From the NCBI GenBank assembly GCA_018062105.1, contig JAGOSV010000003.1:1-64000 (forward strand): 64,000 bases of DNA, in the 5' to 3' direction. A program made the translations under genes and the position numbers. Of this stretch, positions 31,671 through 40,984 are shown piece after piece (position 1 is the stretch's first letter; each line of letters starts with the position of its first letter). The stretch is from Sterolibacterium sp. (lineage in GTDB: Bacteria; Pseudomonadota; Gammaproteobacteria; Burkholderiales; Rhodocyclaceae). Under the pieces are notes generated by a model that had not been told where the DNA came from, ran no database searches, and worked only from the letters and a program-made list of their open reading frames with translations.

Positions 31671-33614
31671 TCAGACTTTCTGGATGCGGAAAACGCGCGG
31701 AGCGGCATGGGCGGTACGGCGTTGGCCGATGACGTGCATTTCGCAAGGCTTGCAGTCGAAACGCAGGATCAGCCGCTCGGAGCCATTGAGCAGGGTCATC
31801 GGCTCCGGGCGGATGCCCTTGACCTGTTTGGGGCAGAGGTTGTAGCTGTAGCGCAGGCAGTGCTTGGTGATCATCAGGGAAACCTCACCTTGCTCCTCGC
31901 CGGCTTCGTAGGCAGCGGCAATGACTTGTACGCCGTGACGCTGATAGAAATCGCGCGCCCGGCGGTTAAGGACATTGCCCAGATAGCTCAATTCATTTTC
32001 AGGATAGGCGGCTGGCGGTTGTACGGCAGCCGCCCGAGGAGGGCGTTGCCAGGCCATGCGGCGTGCCTGTTCGAGTGCGGCGATGGCCTCGCGCCGCAGG
32101 GTGTTGATGGTGGCCACAGGCAGAAAACAGGGAGGATCGAGTTCGATGCTCAGGTCCTCTGCCTGGCGCAGGTAGAACGGGGTGCCCCCCAGCTTGCCCA
32201 GACCATTGCGCAGGGTGTCGAGGGCGCGCGTGACATCGCGTGCCGGTTGCAGTGGCTGGCAGTATTCGGCCTGGCCTTGCTGCCCGCTTTCATCGGTCAG
32301 GGTCAGGCGTAATGCGGCGCTGGCGGCATCATGATGCAGGCGCATGTGCAGGGCAATACGGCGTTCGGCCGAAGGTTTTTCGAGCAGACGCTCGAAGGCC
32401 TGGTCGCGATTGCGATACAGCAGTGTACCGACACGCAACCCAGGGCTGGGCTCGGCGGGAAATACGCTGCTTCCTTCGACACGATTGACCCGCAGGCCAT
32501 TGAGAATGCCCTGGTCATCGTAGTAGCTGAGGCCGTCGCCGTTGTTCAGAATTTCCTGGCTGCCTTCATCTTCATCCTGGACGAGATCGACCTCAAAATG
32601 ATGCTGCGTGCCCAGGGCGCGTACTGTGGCGATCGGCAGGCCGGTGAATTTCGGGCTGTCGAAGGCGCCGATGTCGGTTTTGCGACCCTGGACAAAATAA
32701 TCGGTCGCGCCACGGTTGAAGGTCTTGGCCGGGCGCGGGGTGAAGGTGTAGTGGCTGTGGCCAAGCGAGCTGCGCCGGCAGCGAACAGCTCCAGTCATGG
32801 GCAGATCGGTGAGGATGCCGTCGAGCAGCTGGCGGTAATGGGCGGTGATGTTTTTGACATAGGACAGGTCCTTCAGCCGACCTTCGATCTTGAAGGATCG
32901 AATGCCGGCTTCGATCAGGGCACGCAGGTTGTCGCTCTGGTCATTGTCCTTCATCGATAGCAGGTGTTTGTCGCTGGCGATGACCTCGCCCCGGGCATCT
33001 TGCAGCGTGTAGGGCAGGCGACAGGCTTGCGAACATTCGCCCCGGTTGGCGCTGCGCCCGGTGTGGGCATGGCTGATGTAGCACTGGCCGCTGAAAGCCA
33101 CACACAGTGCGCCGTGGATAAAAAATTCCAGCACGACATCGGTTTGCGATGCGATGTCGGCAATCTGTTTGATGGTCAGTTCACGTGCCAGGACGATTTG
33201 TGAAAAACCCACATCCTGCAAAAAGCGCGCCTTGGCCGGAGTGCGGATGTCGCACTGGGTGCTGGCGTGCAGCTGGATGGGCGGCAGGTCGAGTTCGAGC
33301 AGCCCCATGTCCTGCACGATCAGCGCGTCCACGCCGGCGTCGTAACACTGCTGGATGAGCGCGGGCACTTTGTCCATTTCCTCGTCGGTGAGGATGGTGT
33401 TGAGGGCGACCAGCACGCGGGCATCGAAGCGGTGGGCGTAGGCTACCAGTTGTTCGATGTCGGCCATGCTGTTGCCAGCACTGGCGCGGGCACCAAAGGC
33501 CGGGCCACCAATGTAGACGGCATCTGCGCCGTGGTCGATGGCGGCAATGCCGTAATCGAGATTTTTTGCGGGCGCGAGCAGTTCGAGTGTGTTGTGGTCT
33601 TGGAGAGTGTTCAT
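31671..33614 (-). CDS. rlhA: RlhA, 23S rRNA C2501 hydroxylation protein (U32 family)
   Basis: 647 residues. Extended similarity to E. coli RlhA (YdcP, 653 residues) is clear from the ADAVYIGGP, NTIL, HASTQCDIRT, FFIHGALCVA, GQCYISHA, TGRSANRGECSQACRLPY and SMKDNDQ segments, plus the C-terminal CLRYSYNLCPKQ and FDCKPCEMHVIG cysteine motifs. RlhA hydroxylates C2501 of 23S rRNA using prephenate and iron. Start at the ATG 33612-33614, which overlaps the stop of the upstream thioredoxin-fold gene as ATGA; an in-frame codon at 33624-33626 is an alternative. Confidence 0.93.
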   Translation of the reverse strand: MNTLQDHNTLELLAPAKNLDYGIAAIDHGADAVYIGGPAFGARASAGNSMADIEQLVAYAHRFDARVLVALNTILTDEEMDKVPALIQQCYDAGVDALIVQDMGLLELDLPPIQLHASTQCDIRTPAKARFLQDVGFSQIVLARELTIKQIADIASQTDVVLEFFIHGALCVAFSGQCYISHAHTGRSANRGECSQACRLPYTLQDARGEVIASDKHLLSMKDNDQSDNLRALIEAGIRSFKIEGRLKDLSYVKNITAHYRQLLDGILTDLPMTGAVRCRRSSLGHSHYTFTPRPAKTFNRGATDYFVQGRKTDIGAFDSPKFTGLPIATVRALGTQHHFEVDLVQDEDEGSQEILNNGDGLSYYDDQGILNGLRVNRVEGSSVFPAEPSPGLRVGTLLYRNRDQAFERLLEKPSAERRIALHMRLHHDAASAALRLTLTDESGQQGQAEYCQPLQPARDVTRALDTLRNGLGKLGGTPFYLRQAEDLSIELDPPCFLPVATINTLRREAIAALEQARRMAWQRPPRAAAVQPPAAYPENELSYLGNVLNRRARDFYQRHGVQVIAAAYEAGEEQGEVSLMITKHCLRYSYNLCPKQVKGIRPEPMTLLNGSERLILRFDCKPCEMHVIGQRRTAHAAPRVFRIQKV

Positions 33615-34174
33615 GTCTTGCGCCATTTGATGGAACAACCGATGCCTGGGATTTGTTGCGCCGGGCCTTTGCCGGTGGCGGCAATGAGTGTCATGGCTGC
33701 GAGCAGTTCGCGGGCTGCCGGTGGATTGGCGGACGCAGCCTGTCTGCCTGTAGCATCGAAGCGGCCCCGGTATTGCAGCTCGAGACGGTGATTGAAGCCA
33801 AAAAAATCCGGGGTGCAGACGGCACCATAGCGACGGGCAATATCCTGTGTGTCGTCATGGGCGCAGGGAAAGGGGAAGTCGAGTGCGCATGCCCACTGGC
33901 AGATGTTTTCCCAGGAGTCATCCGGATGATCGGTCGGGTCATTACTCATGAGGGCGATGCAGCCGATCCCCAGGGACGTGAGCTCCCGGACATCCTGCAG
34001 CAGGCGCGGCAAGATGACCTGAACGTAGGGACAGTGGCAGCACAAGAACATCACCAGCAGCCCCTGTGGGCCACACGCCGTGGCCAGGCTGTGCCGCCGG
34101 CCGTCGTTGCCGGACAGGTCGAAGTCGGCTGCCGGCCAGCCAAAATCGCACACCGGAGTTGGGGTGCTGACCAT
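33611..34174 (-). CDS. Thioredoxin-fold (AhpC/TSA-like) protein
   Basis: 187 residues of the peroxiredoxin-like thioredoxin family. The N-terminal motif is CCHCPYVQVILPRL, where relatives usually have CNHCPYV, so a CxxC pair is kept. A second conserved Cys lies in GAVCTPDFFGF. No signal peptide, so cytosolic. A strong ribosome site AAAAGGA precedes the ATG, and the stop overlaps the rlhA start (ATGA). Substrate unknown; coupling to an iron-dependent rRNA hydroxylase suggests a redox link, which is inference. Confidence 0.85.
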   Translation of the reverse strand: MVSTPTPVCDFGWPAADFDLSGNDGRRHSLATACGPQGLLVMFLCCHCPYVQVILPRLLQDVRELTSLGIGCIALMSNDPTDHPDDSWENICQWACALDFPFPCAHDDTQDIARRYGAVCTPDFFGFNHRLELQYRGRFDATGRQAASANPPAARELLAAMTLIAATGKGPAQQIPGIGCSIKWRKT

Positions 34175-34196
34175 GAAAGCGATCCTTTTCTCATCC

Positions 34197-34202
34197 TATA
34201 AT
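34197..34202 (+). promoter_or_regulatory. Consensus -10 (TATAAT) of rsmE
   Basis: A perfect TATAAT ending 6 nt before the rsmE ATG. Transcription would start at the start codon itself, giving a leaderless mRNA. No clear -35 was found. Confidence 0.5.
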
Positions 34203-34208
34203 CGGTCG

Positions 34209-34946
34209 ATGATACCGCGCTTTTATTGCCCTGATGCCGCCCAGCCATTGGCTGCCGGCATGGTCGTGACCTTGCCGGAGGCTGTGGCGCATCACGCGCT
34301 GAAGGTGCTGCGCCTGCGTGGCGGCGATGCACTGGTGTTGTTCGATGGCACGGGCGGGGAGTATGCCGCTACCCTGGAAGAAGGCGGACGACAGCTACGG
34401 GCCAGGCTGCATGAGTGGCGCGACATCGACCGCGAAGCGCCGCTGGCGGTCACGTTGGCGCAATGTCTGCCGGCGGGGGACAAGATGGACTGGGTGGTGC
34501 AAAAAGCCGTGGAGCTGGGTGTGGCGGCGGTGCAACCGTTGTCCTCAAAACGCAGTGTGGTGCGGCTAACCGGCGAGCGCATGGTGCGGCGCTCGGAGCA
34601 CTGGGTGCAGGTGGCTGTGGCAGCCTGCGAGCAGTCCGGACGCAATCAGCCGCCGCAGTTTCATCCCCTGGTTGATTTGCCGCATTGGCTGGCACAGCCG
34701 GCGGTACCGGATGCATTGCGCCTGTTCTTGTCGCCACATGACGGGTTGCGGCTGGCGGAATTGCCGCGCCCCCAGGCGGGCGTGACGTTGTTGATCGGGC
34801 CGGAAGGCGGCTTCGAGGAGGATGAGGCGGCACTGGTTCGCTCGACCGGTTTTCAGGCGGTGCGGCTGGGGCCGCGGGTGTTGCGCACGGAAACCGCGGG
34901 GTTGGCGGCACTGGCCGCAGTGATGACGTTGTGGGGAGATTTCTGA
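34209..34946 (+). CDS. rsmE: 16S rRNA m3U1498 methyltransferase
   Basis: SPOUT methyltransferase, 245 residues, modifying U1498 of 16S rRNA. The N-terminal PUA-like part starts MIPRFYCPDAAQ, with HHALKVLRLRGGD. The C-terminal knot region shows LLIGPEGGFEEDE and RLGPRVLRTETAGLAAL. Start fixed by the family N-terminus; the open frame upstream overlaps the divergent thioredoxin-fold gene. Likely leaderless (see the -10 at 34197). Followed 19 bp later by pap. Confidence 0.97.
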   Translation: MIPRFYCPDAAQPLAAGMVVTLPEAVAHHALKVLRLRGGDALVLFDGTGGEYAATLEEGGRQLRARLHEWRDIDREAPLAVTLAQCLPAGDKMDWVVQKAVELGVAAVQPLSSKRSVVRLTGERMVRRSEHWVQVAVAACEQSGRNQPPQFHPLVDLPHWLAQPAVPDALRLFLSPHDGLRLAELPRPQAGVTLLIGPEGGFEEDEAALVRSTGFQAVRLGPRVLRTETAGLAALAAVMTLWGDF

Positions 34947-34965
34947 ATGCGGCCGGAGGCGGACG

Positions 34966-36483
34966 ATGTTTGAATCAGCCCAACTGGGACATGCCATCGA
35001 CAAGGAGACTTTCCGCCAGGCAGTGCCGGAGCTGCGGGCGGCCTTGCTCAAAGCGCAATACGAGCTGAAGGAGCAGTCGCGCTTTCCGGTCGTCGTGCTG
35101 GTCAGTGGCCAGGACGGTGCCGGCAAGGGCGAGACCATCAACCTGTTTTATGAATGGATGGATCCGCGTTACATCTCGACGCTGGCGTTTTCCAGCCCGA
35201 CGGATGAGGAAGCGGCGCGTCCGTTCATGTGGCGTTACTGGCGGGCGTTGCCACCCAAGGGACGTATCGGGATTTTTGCCGGCTCCTGGTATTCCGCCCC
35301 GATCCATGACCACCTCGATGGTCAGATGAGCCGGGCACAGATGGACCAGCGTATCGATGCCATCAACCGCTTCGAGGCGATGCTGGTCAATGAAGGTGCT
35401 CTGGTCCTGAAGTTCTGGTTTCACCTGACCAAGGAGGCACAAAAGAAACGTCTCAAGGCGCTGGCTGGCAACCCGCGCACGGCCTGGCGGGTGACTCAAT
35501 GGAACTGGGATCGTCTGAAAACCTATGACCGCCTGCAGGAAGTGGCCGGCCATGTGCTGCGCATGAGCAATACCGCCTGGGCTCCGTGGATCGTCATCGA
35601 AGGCGCGGACGACCGCTATCGTTCGCTGACGGCCGGCAGCATCCTGCTGGAGGCCATAAAGCGCCGCTTGGCGGGCGAGACGGCACCAGTGATGCCAGTG
35701 GCGCCGATCACCTCTGCCCTGCGCACCAATCTCGATGGCCGCGATGTGTTGTCAACGCTCGACCTGACACAAAAGCTGGCCAAGAAAACTTACGAAAACG
35801 AGCTGGCGCACTGGCAGGGACGGCTGGCGGAACTGGCACGCGATGAGCGGTTCAGAAAACATTCCCTGGTCTGCGTCTTTGAAGGGGCGGATGCTGCGGG
35901 CAAGGGCGGCAGTATCCGGCGACTGGTGGCCGCACTCGATGCCCGCGATTACCAGATTGTGCCAATTGCCGCGCCGACCGAAGAGGAACGTGCCCAGCCT
36001 TATCTCTGGCGGTTCTGGCGGCACATTCCCCGAAAAGGGCGCGTGACCATCTTCGATCGTTCCTGGTATGGCCGGGTGCTGGTCGAGCGGGTCGAGGGTT
36101 TTTGCAGCGAGGCTGACTGGCAGCGTGCCTATGCCGAAATCAACGATTTCGAGCACGAGTTGCAGGATGCCGGGGCGGTCGTCGTCAAGTTCTGGTTGCA
36201 GACCAGCCGGGATGAGCAGCTCAAACGCTTCAATGAGCGTGAAAAAATCGAGTTCAAGCGCTTCAAGATCACCGAGGAAGACTGGCGCAACCGCGACAAG
36301 TGGGATGCTTACCAGGCGGCGGTTTGCGACATGGTGGAGCGCACCAGTACGGGCGGGGCACCGTGGACGCTGGTCGAAGCCAATGACAAGAACCATGCCC
36401 GTGTCAAAATCCTGCGCACGGTCTGCACCCGGCTGGAAGCCGCACTGAAAGCCCATGGCAAGGCAAAAGCCCCGGCATCCTGA
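34966..36483 (+). CDS. pap: Polyphosphate:AMP phosphotransferase, two-domain PPK2 (class II)
   Basis: 505 residues made of two fused PPK2 domains. The N-terminal copy has GQDGAGKGE at 48-56 and the C-terminal copy EGADAAGKGG at 306-315, with lid-module arginines in FWRHIPRKGRVTIFDRSWYGR. The catalytic copy in characterised PAPs is the C-terminal one, whose motifs are the more complete here. It converts AMP to ADP with polyphosphate, so the cell probably stores polyphosphate. Ribosome site GGAGG. Follows rsmE, precedes argA. Confidence 0.93.
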   Translation: MFESAQLGHAIDKETFRQAVPELRAALLKAQYELKEQSRFPVVVLVSGQDGAGKGETINLFYEWMDPRYISTLAFSSPTDEEAARPFMWRYWRALPPKGRIGIFAGSWYSAPIHDHLDGQMSRAQMDQRIDAINRFEAMLVNEGALVLKFWFHLTKEAQKKRLKALAGNPRTAWRVTQWNWDRLKTYDRLQEVAGHVLRMSNTAWAPWIVIEGADDRYRSLTAGSILLEAIKRRLAGETAPVMPVAPITSALRTNLDGRDVLSTLDLTQKLAKKTYENELAHWQGRLAELARDERFRKHSLVCVFEGADAAGKGGSIRRLVAALDARDYQIVPIAAPTEEERAQPYLWRFWRHIPRKGRVTIFDRSWYGRVLVERVEGFCSEADWQRAYAEINDFEHELQDAGAVVVKFWLQTSRDEQLKRFNEREKIEFKRFKITEEDWRNRDKWDAYQAAVCDMVERTSTGGAPWTLVEANDKNHARVKILRTVCTRLEAALKAHGKAKAPAS

Positions 36484-36537
36484 ACTTGCGCGAAAATGAC
36501 GGATTGTGGGACATGAGACAAGGAAACGGAAAACATC

Positions 36538-37878
36538 ATGGCCGATGAGGCAGAAAAGCAGGTTGAAGCCGCCCTGGTCGCCTGGGTGCGTCAGGCTGCA
36601 CCTTACATCCACTCCTTTCGCGGGCGCACTTTCGTCATCGCCTTTGGTGGTGAAGTGCTGGGAACGGACAAGGCGCAGGCTCTGGCGCAGGACTTCAACC
36701 TGCTGGCCAGCCTCGGCATCCGTCTGGTGCTGGTGCATGGTGCACGGCCACAGATCGATGCCGAAATGCAGCGGCGCGGCTTGCCTGTCAGTTTTCATGA
36801 TGGCTTGCGGATTACGGATGCCGCTGCGCTGGAATGCGTCAAGAGCGCCATGGGGGTTGCCCGGATCGAAATCGAGGCGCTGCTCTCGCAAGGCCTGCCG
36901 AACACGCCGATGGCGGGTGCCTGGATGCGCATTACTGGTGGTAATTTCATCACTGCCAAACCGGTCGGCGTACTCGATGGCGTCGATCATCTCTATACCG
37001 GTGCGGTACGCAAGGTGAATGCCGAAGAGATTACCGCCGATCTCGACCAGCAAAATGTCGTACTGATCTCGCCGTTGGGCGTATCCCCCAGTGGTGAAAT
37101 CTTCAATCTGGCCACCGAAGAGGTCGCCGAAGCCGTGGCTATCGCCTTGCAGGCCGACAAGCTGATTTTCCTGTGCGATGCGCCCGGGGTAGTCAATCGC
37201 AAGGGCTTACTGCTTGAAAGTGTCACAGCGGATGAGGCCGAGGCGCTGCTGGCTCGTAACGTCCCGCAAGCACCGGAAATCAGACGGGTGCTGGTCGAAG
37301 CCGTGCGTGCTTGTCGCGCCGGGGTCGAGCGGGTGCATTTTCTCGATCGCATGGCCGATGGTGCGATGCTGATGGAATTCTTCACCCGCGCTGGTGTCGG
37401 CACCATGCTGGCACGTTCCGGCCTGGTGAGTCTGCGCGAGGCCACCGTCGATGACGTGGGCGCCATCCTTGCCCTCATTGCACCGCTGGAGGCTGATGGC
37501 ACATTGGTCAAGCGCGGGCGTGAGCGTATCGAGATGGAAATCGGTCATTTCTCTCTGCTGGAAGATGATGGCGTGGTGGTTGGTTGTGCCGCGCTCTATC
37601 CCTTCAAGGCCAGAAGAGGAGAAATGGTGGGCGAGCTGGCCTGCCTAGCAGTGATGGCAGACTACCGGCACTGCGGTTACGGTGACCAGCTGCGCAAGCA
37701 CATCGAGGCCCGTGCCAAAAAGCACAAGCTGAAAAAACTGTTTGTCCTGACCACCCGCACCGCACACTGGTTCATCGAACGCGGCTTCATCGAAAGCGAC
37801 ATCAGCGCCCTGCCCGAAGGCAAACGCGAACTCTACAACTACCAACGCCGTTCCAAGGTGCTGCTGAAACCCCTGTAA
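36538..37878 (+). CDS. argA: N-acetylglutamate synthase
   Basis: First step of arginine synthesis. 446 residues, bacterial ArgA type. An amino-acid-kinase domain (about 1-290, with [17 protein letters not shown]) is followed by a GNAT acetyltransferase domain (about 300-446, with [19 protein letters not shown] as the acetyl-CoA loop). The kinase-like domain carries arginine feedback in this family. Ribosome site AAGGAAACGG. Confidence 0.96.
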   Translation: MADEAEKQVEAALVAWVRQAAPYIHSFRGRTFVIAFGGEVLGTDKAQALAQDFNLLASLGIRLVLVHGARPQIDAEMQRRGLPVSFHDGLRITDAAALECVKSAMGVARIEIEALLSQGLPNTPMAGAWMRITGGNFITAKPVGVLDGVDHLYTGAVRKVNAEEITADLDQQNVVLISPLGVSPSGEIFNLATEEVAEAVAIALQADKLIFLCDAPGVVNRKGLLLESVTADEAEALLARNVPQAPEIRRVLVEAVRACRAGVERVHFLDRMADGAMLMEFFTRAGVGTMLARSGLVSLREATVDDVGAILALIAPLEADGTLVKRGRERIEMEIGHFSLLEDDGVVVGCAALYPFKARRGEMVGELACLAVMADYRHCGYGDQLRKHIEARAKKHKLKKLFVLTTRTAHWFIERGFIESDISALPEGKRELYNYQRRSKVLLKPL

Positions 37879-37914
37879 CCCGGCGGAAATACATGGCCCG
37901 GCAATCAGCCGCGC

Positions 37915-37920
37915 TACAAT
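37915..37920 (+). promoter_or_regulatory. Candidate -10 (TACAAT) of yggX
   Basis: TACAAT in GCGCTACAATCC, between argA and yggX. The leader would be about 52 nt and contains a long pyrimidine-rich stretch (37921-37962). No -35 assigned. Confidence 0.4.
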
Positions 37921-37978
37921 CCTCTCCCATCTTCCTCCACTTCCCTTATTTTCCTCATTTCCAAGAAAGGACAGCATC

Positions 37979-38248
37979 ATGACGCGCATGGTCAATTGCA
38001 TCAAACTGGGACGCGAAGCCGAAGGCCTCGACTTCCCCCCCCTGCCCGGCGAAATGGGCAAACGCATCTTCGAGAGTGTCTCCAAGGAAGCCTGGCAACA
38101 ATGGGTCAAGCTGCAGACCATGCTCATCAACGAAAACCGTCTCAGCATGACTGATGCCGGGGCGCGCAAATACCTGGCCGAACAGATGCAGAAACATTTC
38201 TTCGGCAGCGGTGCCGACCAGGTGGCCGGCTTCGTAGCCCCGAAATAA
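37979..38248 (+). CDS. yggX: YggX, Fe(II)-trafficking / Fe-S protection protein
   Basis: 89-residue cytosolic protein, normal length, starting [26 protein letters not shown]7 and the LKFPPLPG-like segment are family hallmarks. It protects Fe-S proteins against oxidative damage. Ribosome site AAAGGA. Follows argA, as in several betaproteobacteria. Confidence 0.96.
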   Translation: MTRMVNCIKLGREAEGLDFPPLPGEMGKRIFESVSKEAWQQWVKLQTMLINENRLSMTDAGARKYLAEQMQKHFFGSGADQVAGFVAPK

Positions 38249-38307
38249 GCCCGAGCGCCTGACAAAACTGCCACCACGCCACGAACCGCATCACGGAACC
38301 CATCCTC

Positions 38308-39063
38308 ATGACCTCTGCCGCACTCCTTCCCTTTACCGAAGCCGATCTCAATCGACTGGAAGAACTGCTCGACGATGAGCTGTTTGGCGGCGAGGCGATG
38401 CTGCTCGATGAGCTGCAAGCCTTGCTGTGCGCCATCATCAGCAGCCCGCAGCCCGTGCCGCCCAGCCTCTGGCTGCCGCTCGTGTTTGGCGAACAGATGC
38501 CCACAGCGCCCGCCCGTCAGCTCACGGAAATTACCGAGCTGCTATTGCGCTTCCATAACGATCTGGTCGAAAAGCTGGCCACCGGCGAGGACTGGGAGCT
38601 GATCCTCTATCCACTGGACGACGATCCGGAAGAGCTCGATTTCGCGACCTGGGCCGATGCCTACATCTACGGCAGCCAGCTGGGTGACAACTGGTATGAC
38701 GCCGTGGGCGACCATGCCGAACAGCTGACCGAGCTACTGCAACCCATTTTCCTGCTCAGCGGCATCCTCAAGGAAGACGCCCGGGAGCGTGGCGAACCCT
38801 GGATGTCCCCGTCCCAGGAAAAGACCGCCATCGACAACGCCCAGGATGACCTGCCCGGCATCATCCTCGCCCTCCACGATTTCTGGCGTGCCAAACGTCA
38901 ATCCGACGAAGCCATCAGCGAGGAACAGCAGCGCAAGGGCAAGCCCCCAGCTTCAACGACCGCCTTCGCCGGCGAAACAACACCGCTAACCGACGAAAAC
39001 TGTCCGTGTGGCAGTGGCCTGAACTACAAACAGTGCTGCGGACGACCGGAACGACTGCACTGA
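38308..39063 (+). CDS. YecA/UPF0149 family protein with SEC-C zinc motif
   Basis: 251 residues, strongly acidic. The helical UPF0149 domain (about 10-190, with FATWADAYIYG) is followed by a Thr/Ser-rich linker and a C-terminal SEC-C motif, CPCGSGLNYKQCCGR. The same zinc motif ends SecA. YecA in E. coli binds SecA and ribosomes through this motif, so a chaperone-like role near translation or secretion is likely but not shown for this branch. Confidence 0.82.
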   Translation: MTSAALLPFTEADLNRLEELLDDELFGGEAMLLDELQALLCAIISSPQPVPPSLWLPLVFGEQMPTAPARQLTEITELLLRFHNDLVEKLATGEDWELILYPLDDDPEELDFATWADAYIYGSQLGDNWYDAVGDHAEQLTELLQPIFLLSGILKEDARERGEPWMSPSQEKTAIDNAQDDLPGIILALHDFWRAKRQSDEAISEEQQRKGKPPASTTAFAGETTPLTDENCPCGSGLNYKQCCGRPERLH

Positions 39064-39144
39064 CCTTTGGCAATACCACCGGCAGACATCATCCATACGG
39101 GATCAAGAACCACGCCTCATCTGCGGCGTTTCGACCACCGCATT

Positions 39145-40518
39145 TCATCCTTCACGCAACAGCAGCTCGCCGCGTAGCGAATGGGCACGCGCCTCGCTGA
39201 TGCGCACCTCGACAAACTGGCCGATCAAGCGCTCGGCCACCCCCGGTGCCGGAAAATTGACCACCCGGTTGTTGTCGGTGCGTGCGGCCAGCTCGCTGGC
39301 ATCCTTCTTCGCCCGCCCTTCGACCAGCACCCGCTGGATGCTGCCGACCATCGCCTGACTGATCGCGGCGGCCTGCTGGTCGATGAGCGTTTGCAACTGT
39401 TGCAGACGCGCCGCCTTCACCGCCTGCGGTGTCGTATCCACCAGCTCGGCTGCCGGTGTCCCCGGCCGTGGGCTGTAAAGAAAGCTGTAGCTGCCATCGA
39501 AACCCACCTCCTCGATGAGCTTCAAGGTAGCGGCAAAATCGGCCTCCGTCTCGCCGGGAAAGCCGACGATGAAATCCGAAGTCAGGGAAATATCCGGCCG
39601 CGCTACCCGCAGCTTGCGCACGATGCTCTTGTATTCCAGCGCTGTGTACCCCCGCTTCATGGCCGCCAGAATACGGTCAGCCCCGGACTGCACCGGCAGA
39701 TGCAACTGTGTCGCCAGCTTGGCCACCCGGCCATGCACCTCGATCAGGCGCTGCGTCATCTCACGCGGATGCGAGGTTGTGTAACGAATGCGCTCGATGC
39801 CGGGAATGTCGGCAATGGTCTCGATCAGAAAGGCCAGATCGACCGTATCCTCGCCATTCCCACCATTCCCGCCCTCTTCCATCACCCCGCGATAGGCATT
39901 GACGTTCTGCCCCAGCAGCGTCACTTCCTTCACCCCTTGCAAGGCCAGCCCCGCCACCTCCGCCAGCACATCGGCCAGCGGACGCGAAACCTCATCACCA
40001 CGGGTATAAGGCACGATGCAGAAAGAACAGAACTTCGAGCAGCCTTCCATGATGGAAACAAAGGCCGTCGCACCCTCGACGCGCGCTGGCGGCAGGTGGT
40101 CGAACTTCTCGATTTCCGGGAAAGACACATCGACCTGCGCCCGTCCGCTGACACGTCGGGCATCGATCAGCTGCGGCAGACGGTGCAGCGTCTGCGGCCC
40201 AAAGACAACATCGACAAACGGTGCCCGCTCGATGATGGCCGCCCCCTCCTGGCTGGCCACACAGCCCCCGACCCCAATCACCAGTTCCGGCTTGCGCTGC
40301 TTCAGATGGCGCACCCGCCCCAGATCATGAAACACCTTTTCCTGAGCCTTCTCACGCACCGAGCAGGTGTTGAACAAAATGATGTCCGCATCCTCGGGCG
40401 TATCCGTGGCAACGGTACCCTCCGCACCCGCGTGTGCTGCCAGGACATCGGCCATCCTGGCCGAGTCATACTCATTCATTTGGCAGCCAAAGGTACGGAT
40501 AAACACTTTCTTGGCCAT
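39145..40518 (-). CDS. miaB: tRNA-2-methylthio-N6-dimethylallyladenosine synthase MiaB
   Basis: Radical-SAM methylthiotransferase acting on i6A37 of tRNA. 457 residues from the ATG at 40516-40518 ([22 protein letters not shown]); a TTG two codons upstream is possible. The auxiliary cluster cysteines are in FGCQ, NTCSVRE and GGCVASQ. The radical-SAM triad is CSKFCSFC followed by PYTRG. A TRAM domain ends the protein. Transcribed alone. Confidence 0.97.
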   Translation of the reverse strand: MAKKVFIRTFGCQMNEYDSARMADVLAAHAGAEGTVATDTPEDADIILFNTCSVREKAQEKVFHDLGRVRHLKQRKPELVIGVGGCVASQEGAAIIERAPFVDVVFGPQTLHRLPQLIDARRVSGRAQVDVSFPEIEKFDHLPPARVEGATAFVSIMEGCSKFCSFCIVPYTRGDEVSRPLADVLAEVAGLALQGVKEVTLLGQNVNAYRGVMEEGGNGGNGEDTVDLAFLIETIADIPGIERIRYTTSHPREMTQRLIEVHGRVAKLATQLHLPVQSGADRILAAMKRGYTALEYKSIVRKLRVARPDISLTSDFIVGFPGETEADFAATLKLIEEVGFDGSYSFLYSPRPGTPAAELVDTTPQAVKAARLQQLQTLIDQQAAAISQAMVGSIQRVLVEGRAKKDASELAARTDNNRVVNFPAPGVAERLIGQFVEVRISEARAHSLRGELLLREG

Positions 40519-40741
40519 GGGCAAAAAACGCGCCGCAATCCGCGTCTGGTAGAAAAATGGAGGGGGTCATTTTAGCGGTCATCCGCAAGCTGAGAAGCGG
40601 CAAGAGCCAAAATGTCACGCGCAAGGAGTGGTGTAACGGCATGGCTCGCTATGACCCATGGGCTTTTTTGGCCGGGTGACGTGGCCGGGTGACGGTTCAG
40701 TAGCCGGGGCTACCGATACCGAAAACGATCATGTGCAAAAA
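40519..40741. other. Spacer with the miaB promoter
   Basis: Non-coding stretch between miaB and the dehydrogenase remnant; with the remnant it makes a gene-poor gap of about 465 bp up to 40984. It contains the minus-strand TAAAAT at 40569-40574 and a repeat of GTGGCCGGGTGAC-like words near 40673-40693. Nothing else recognised. Confidence 0.5.
40569..40574 (-). promoter_or_regulatory. Candidate -10 (TAAAAT) of miaB
   Basis: Minus-strand TAAAAT in the context CCGCTAAAATGA; leader to the miaB ATG about 44 nt. Same core as upstream of aroK, thiS and secA. No -35 assigned. Confidence 0.5.
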
Positions 40742-40951
40742 TTACAGACTCCCGACTGGTACGCACCGCAGATCATGAGCGCAGACAAAGTCGCCGGGGA
40801 GGGGCTAAAACAGCTGGGTCGAAAACCCATCCATATCGCAGGTGCTGCCAACCGCCTGGGGGCATTTATCACCGGACGTTTGTTGCCACGCTCGATCGCG
40901 GGCAAAATCATTGGCGTACAGAATCGCAAACGGTATGGCATGGCTGAGTAA
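40742..40951 (+). pseudogene. C-terminal remnant of a short-chain dehydrogenase
   Basis: About 69 codons that look like the tail of an SDR protein: MSADKVAGEGLKQLGRKP, then HIAGAANRLGAFITGRLLPR and an NRKRYG end. This is the segment that in SDRs follows the catalytic domain. No Rossmann motif or YxxxK site exists upstream in any frame I examined, so the rest of the gene is gone. An ORF starting upstream at 40658 adds only unrelated residues. It lies directly before the acyl-CoA dehydrogenase, perhaps marking a deletion in a former fatty-acid or sterol catabolic cluster. Confidence 0.6.
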
Positions 40952-40984
40952 AACCTTGGCCGGCATTTTTTGAAAGGAATCCCC

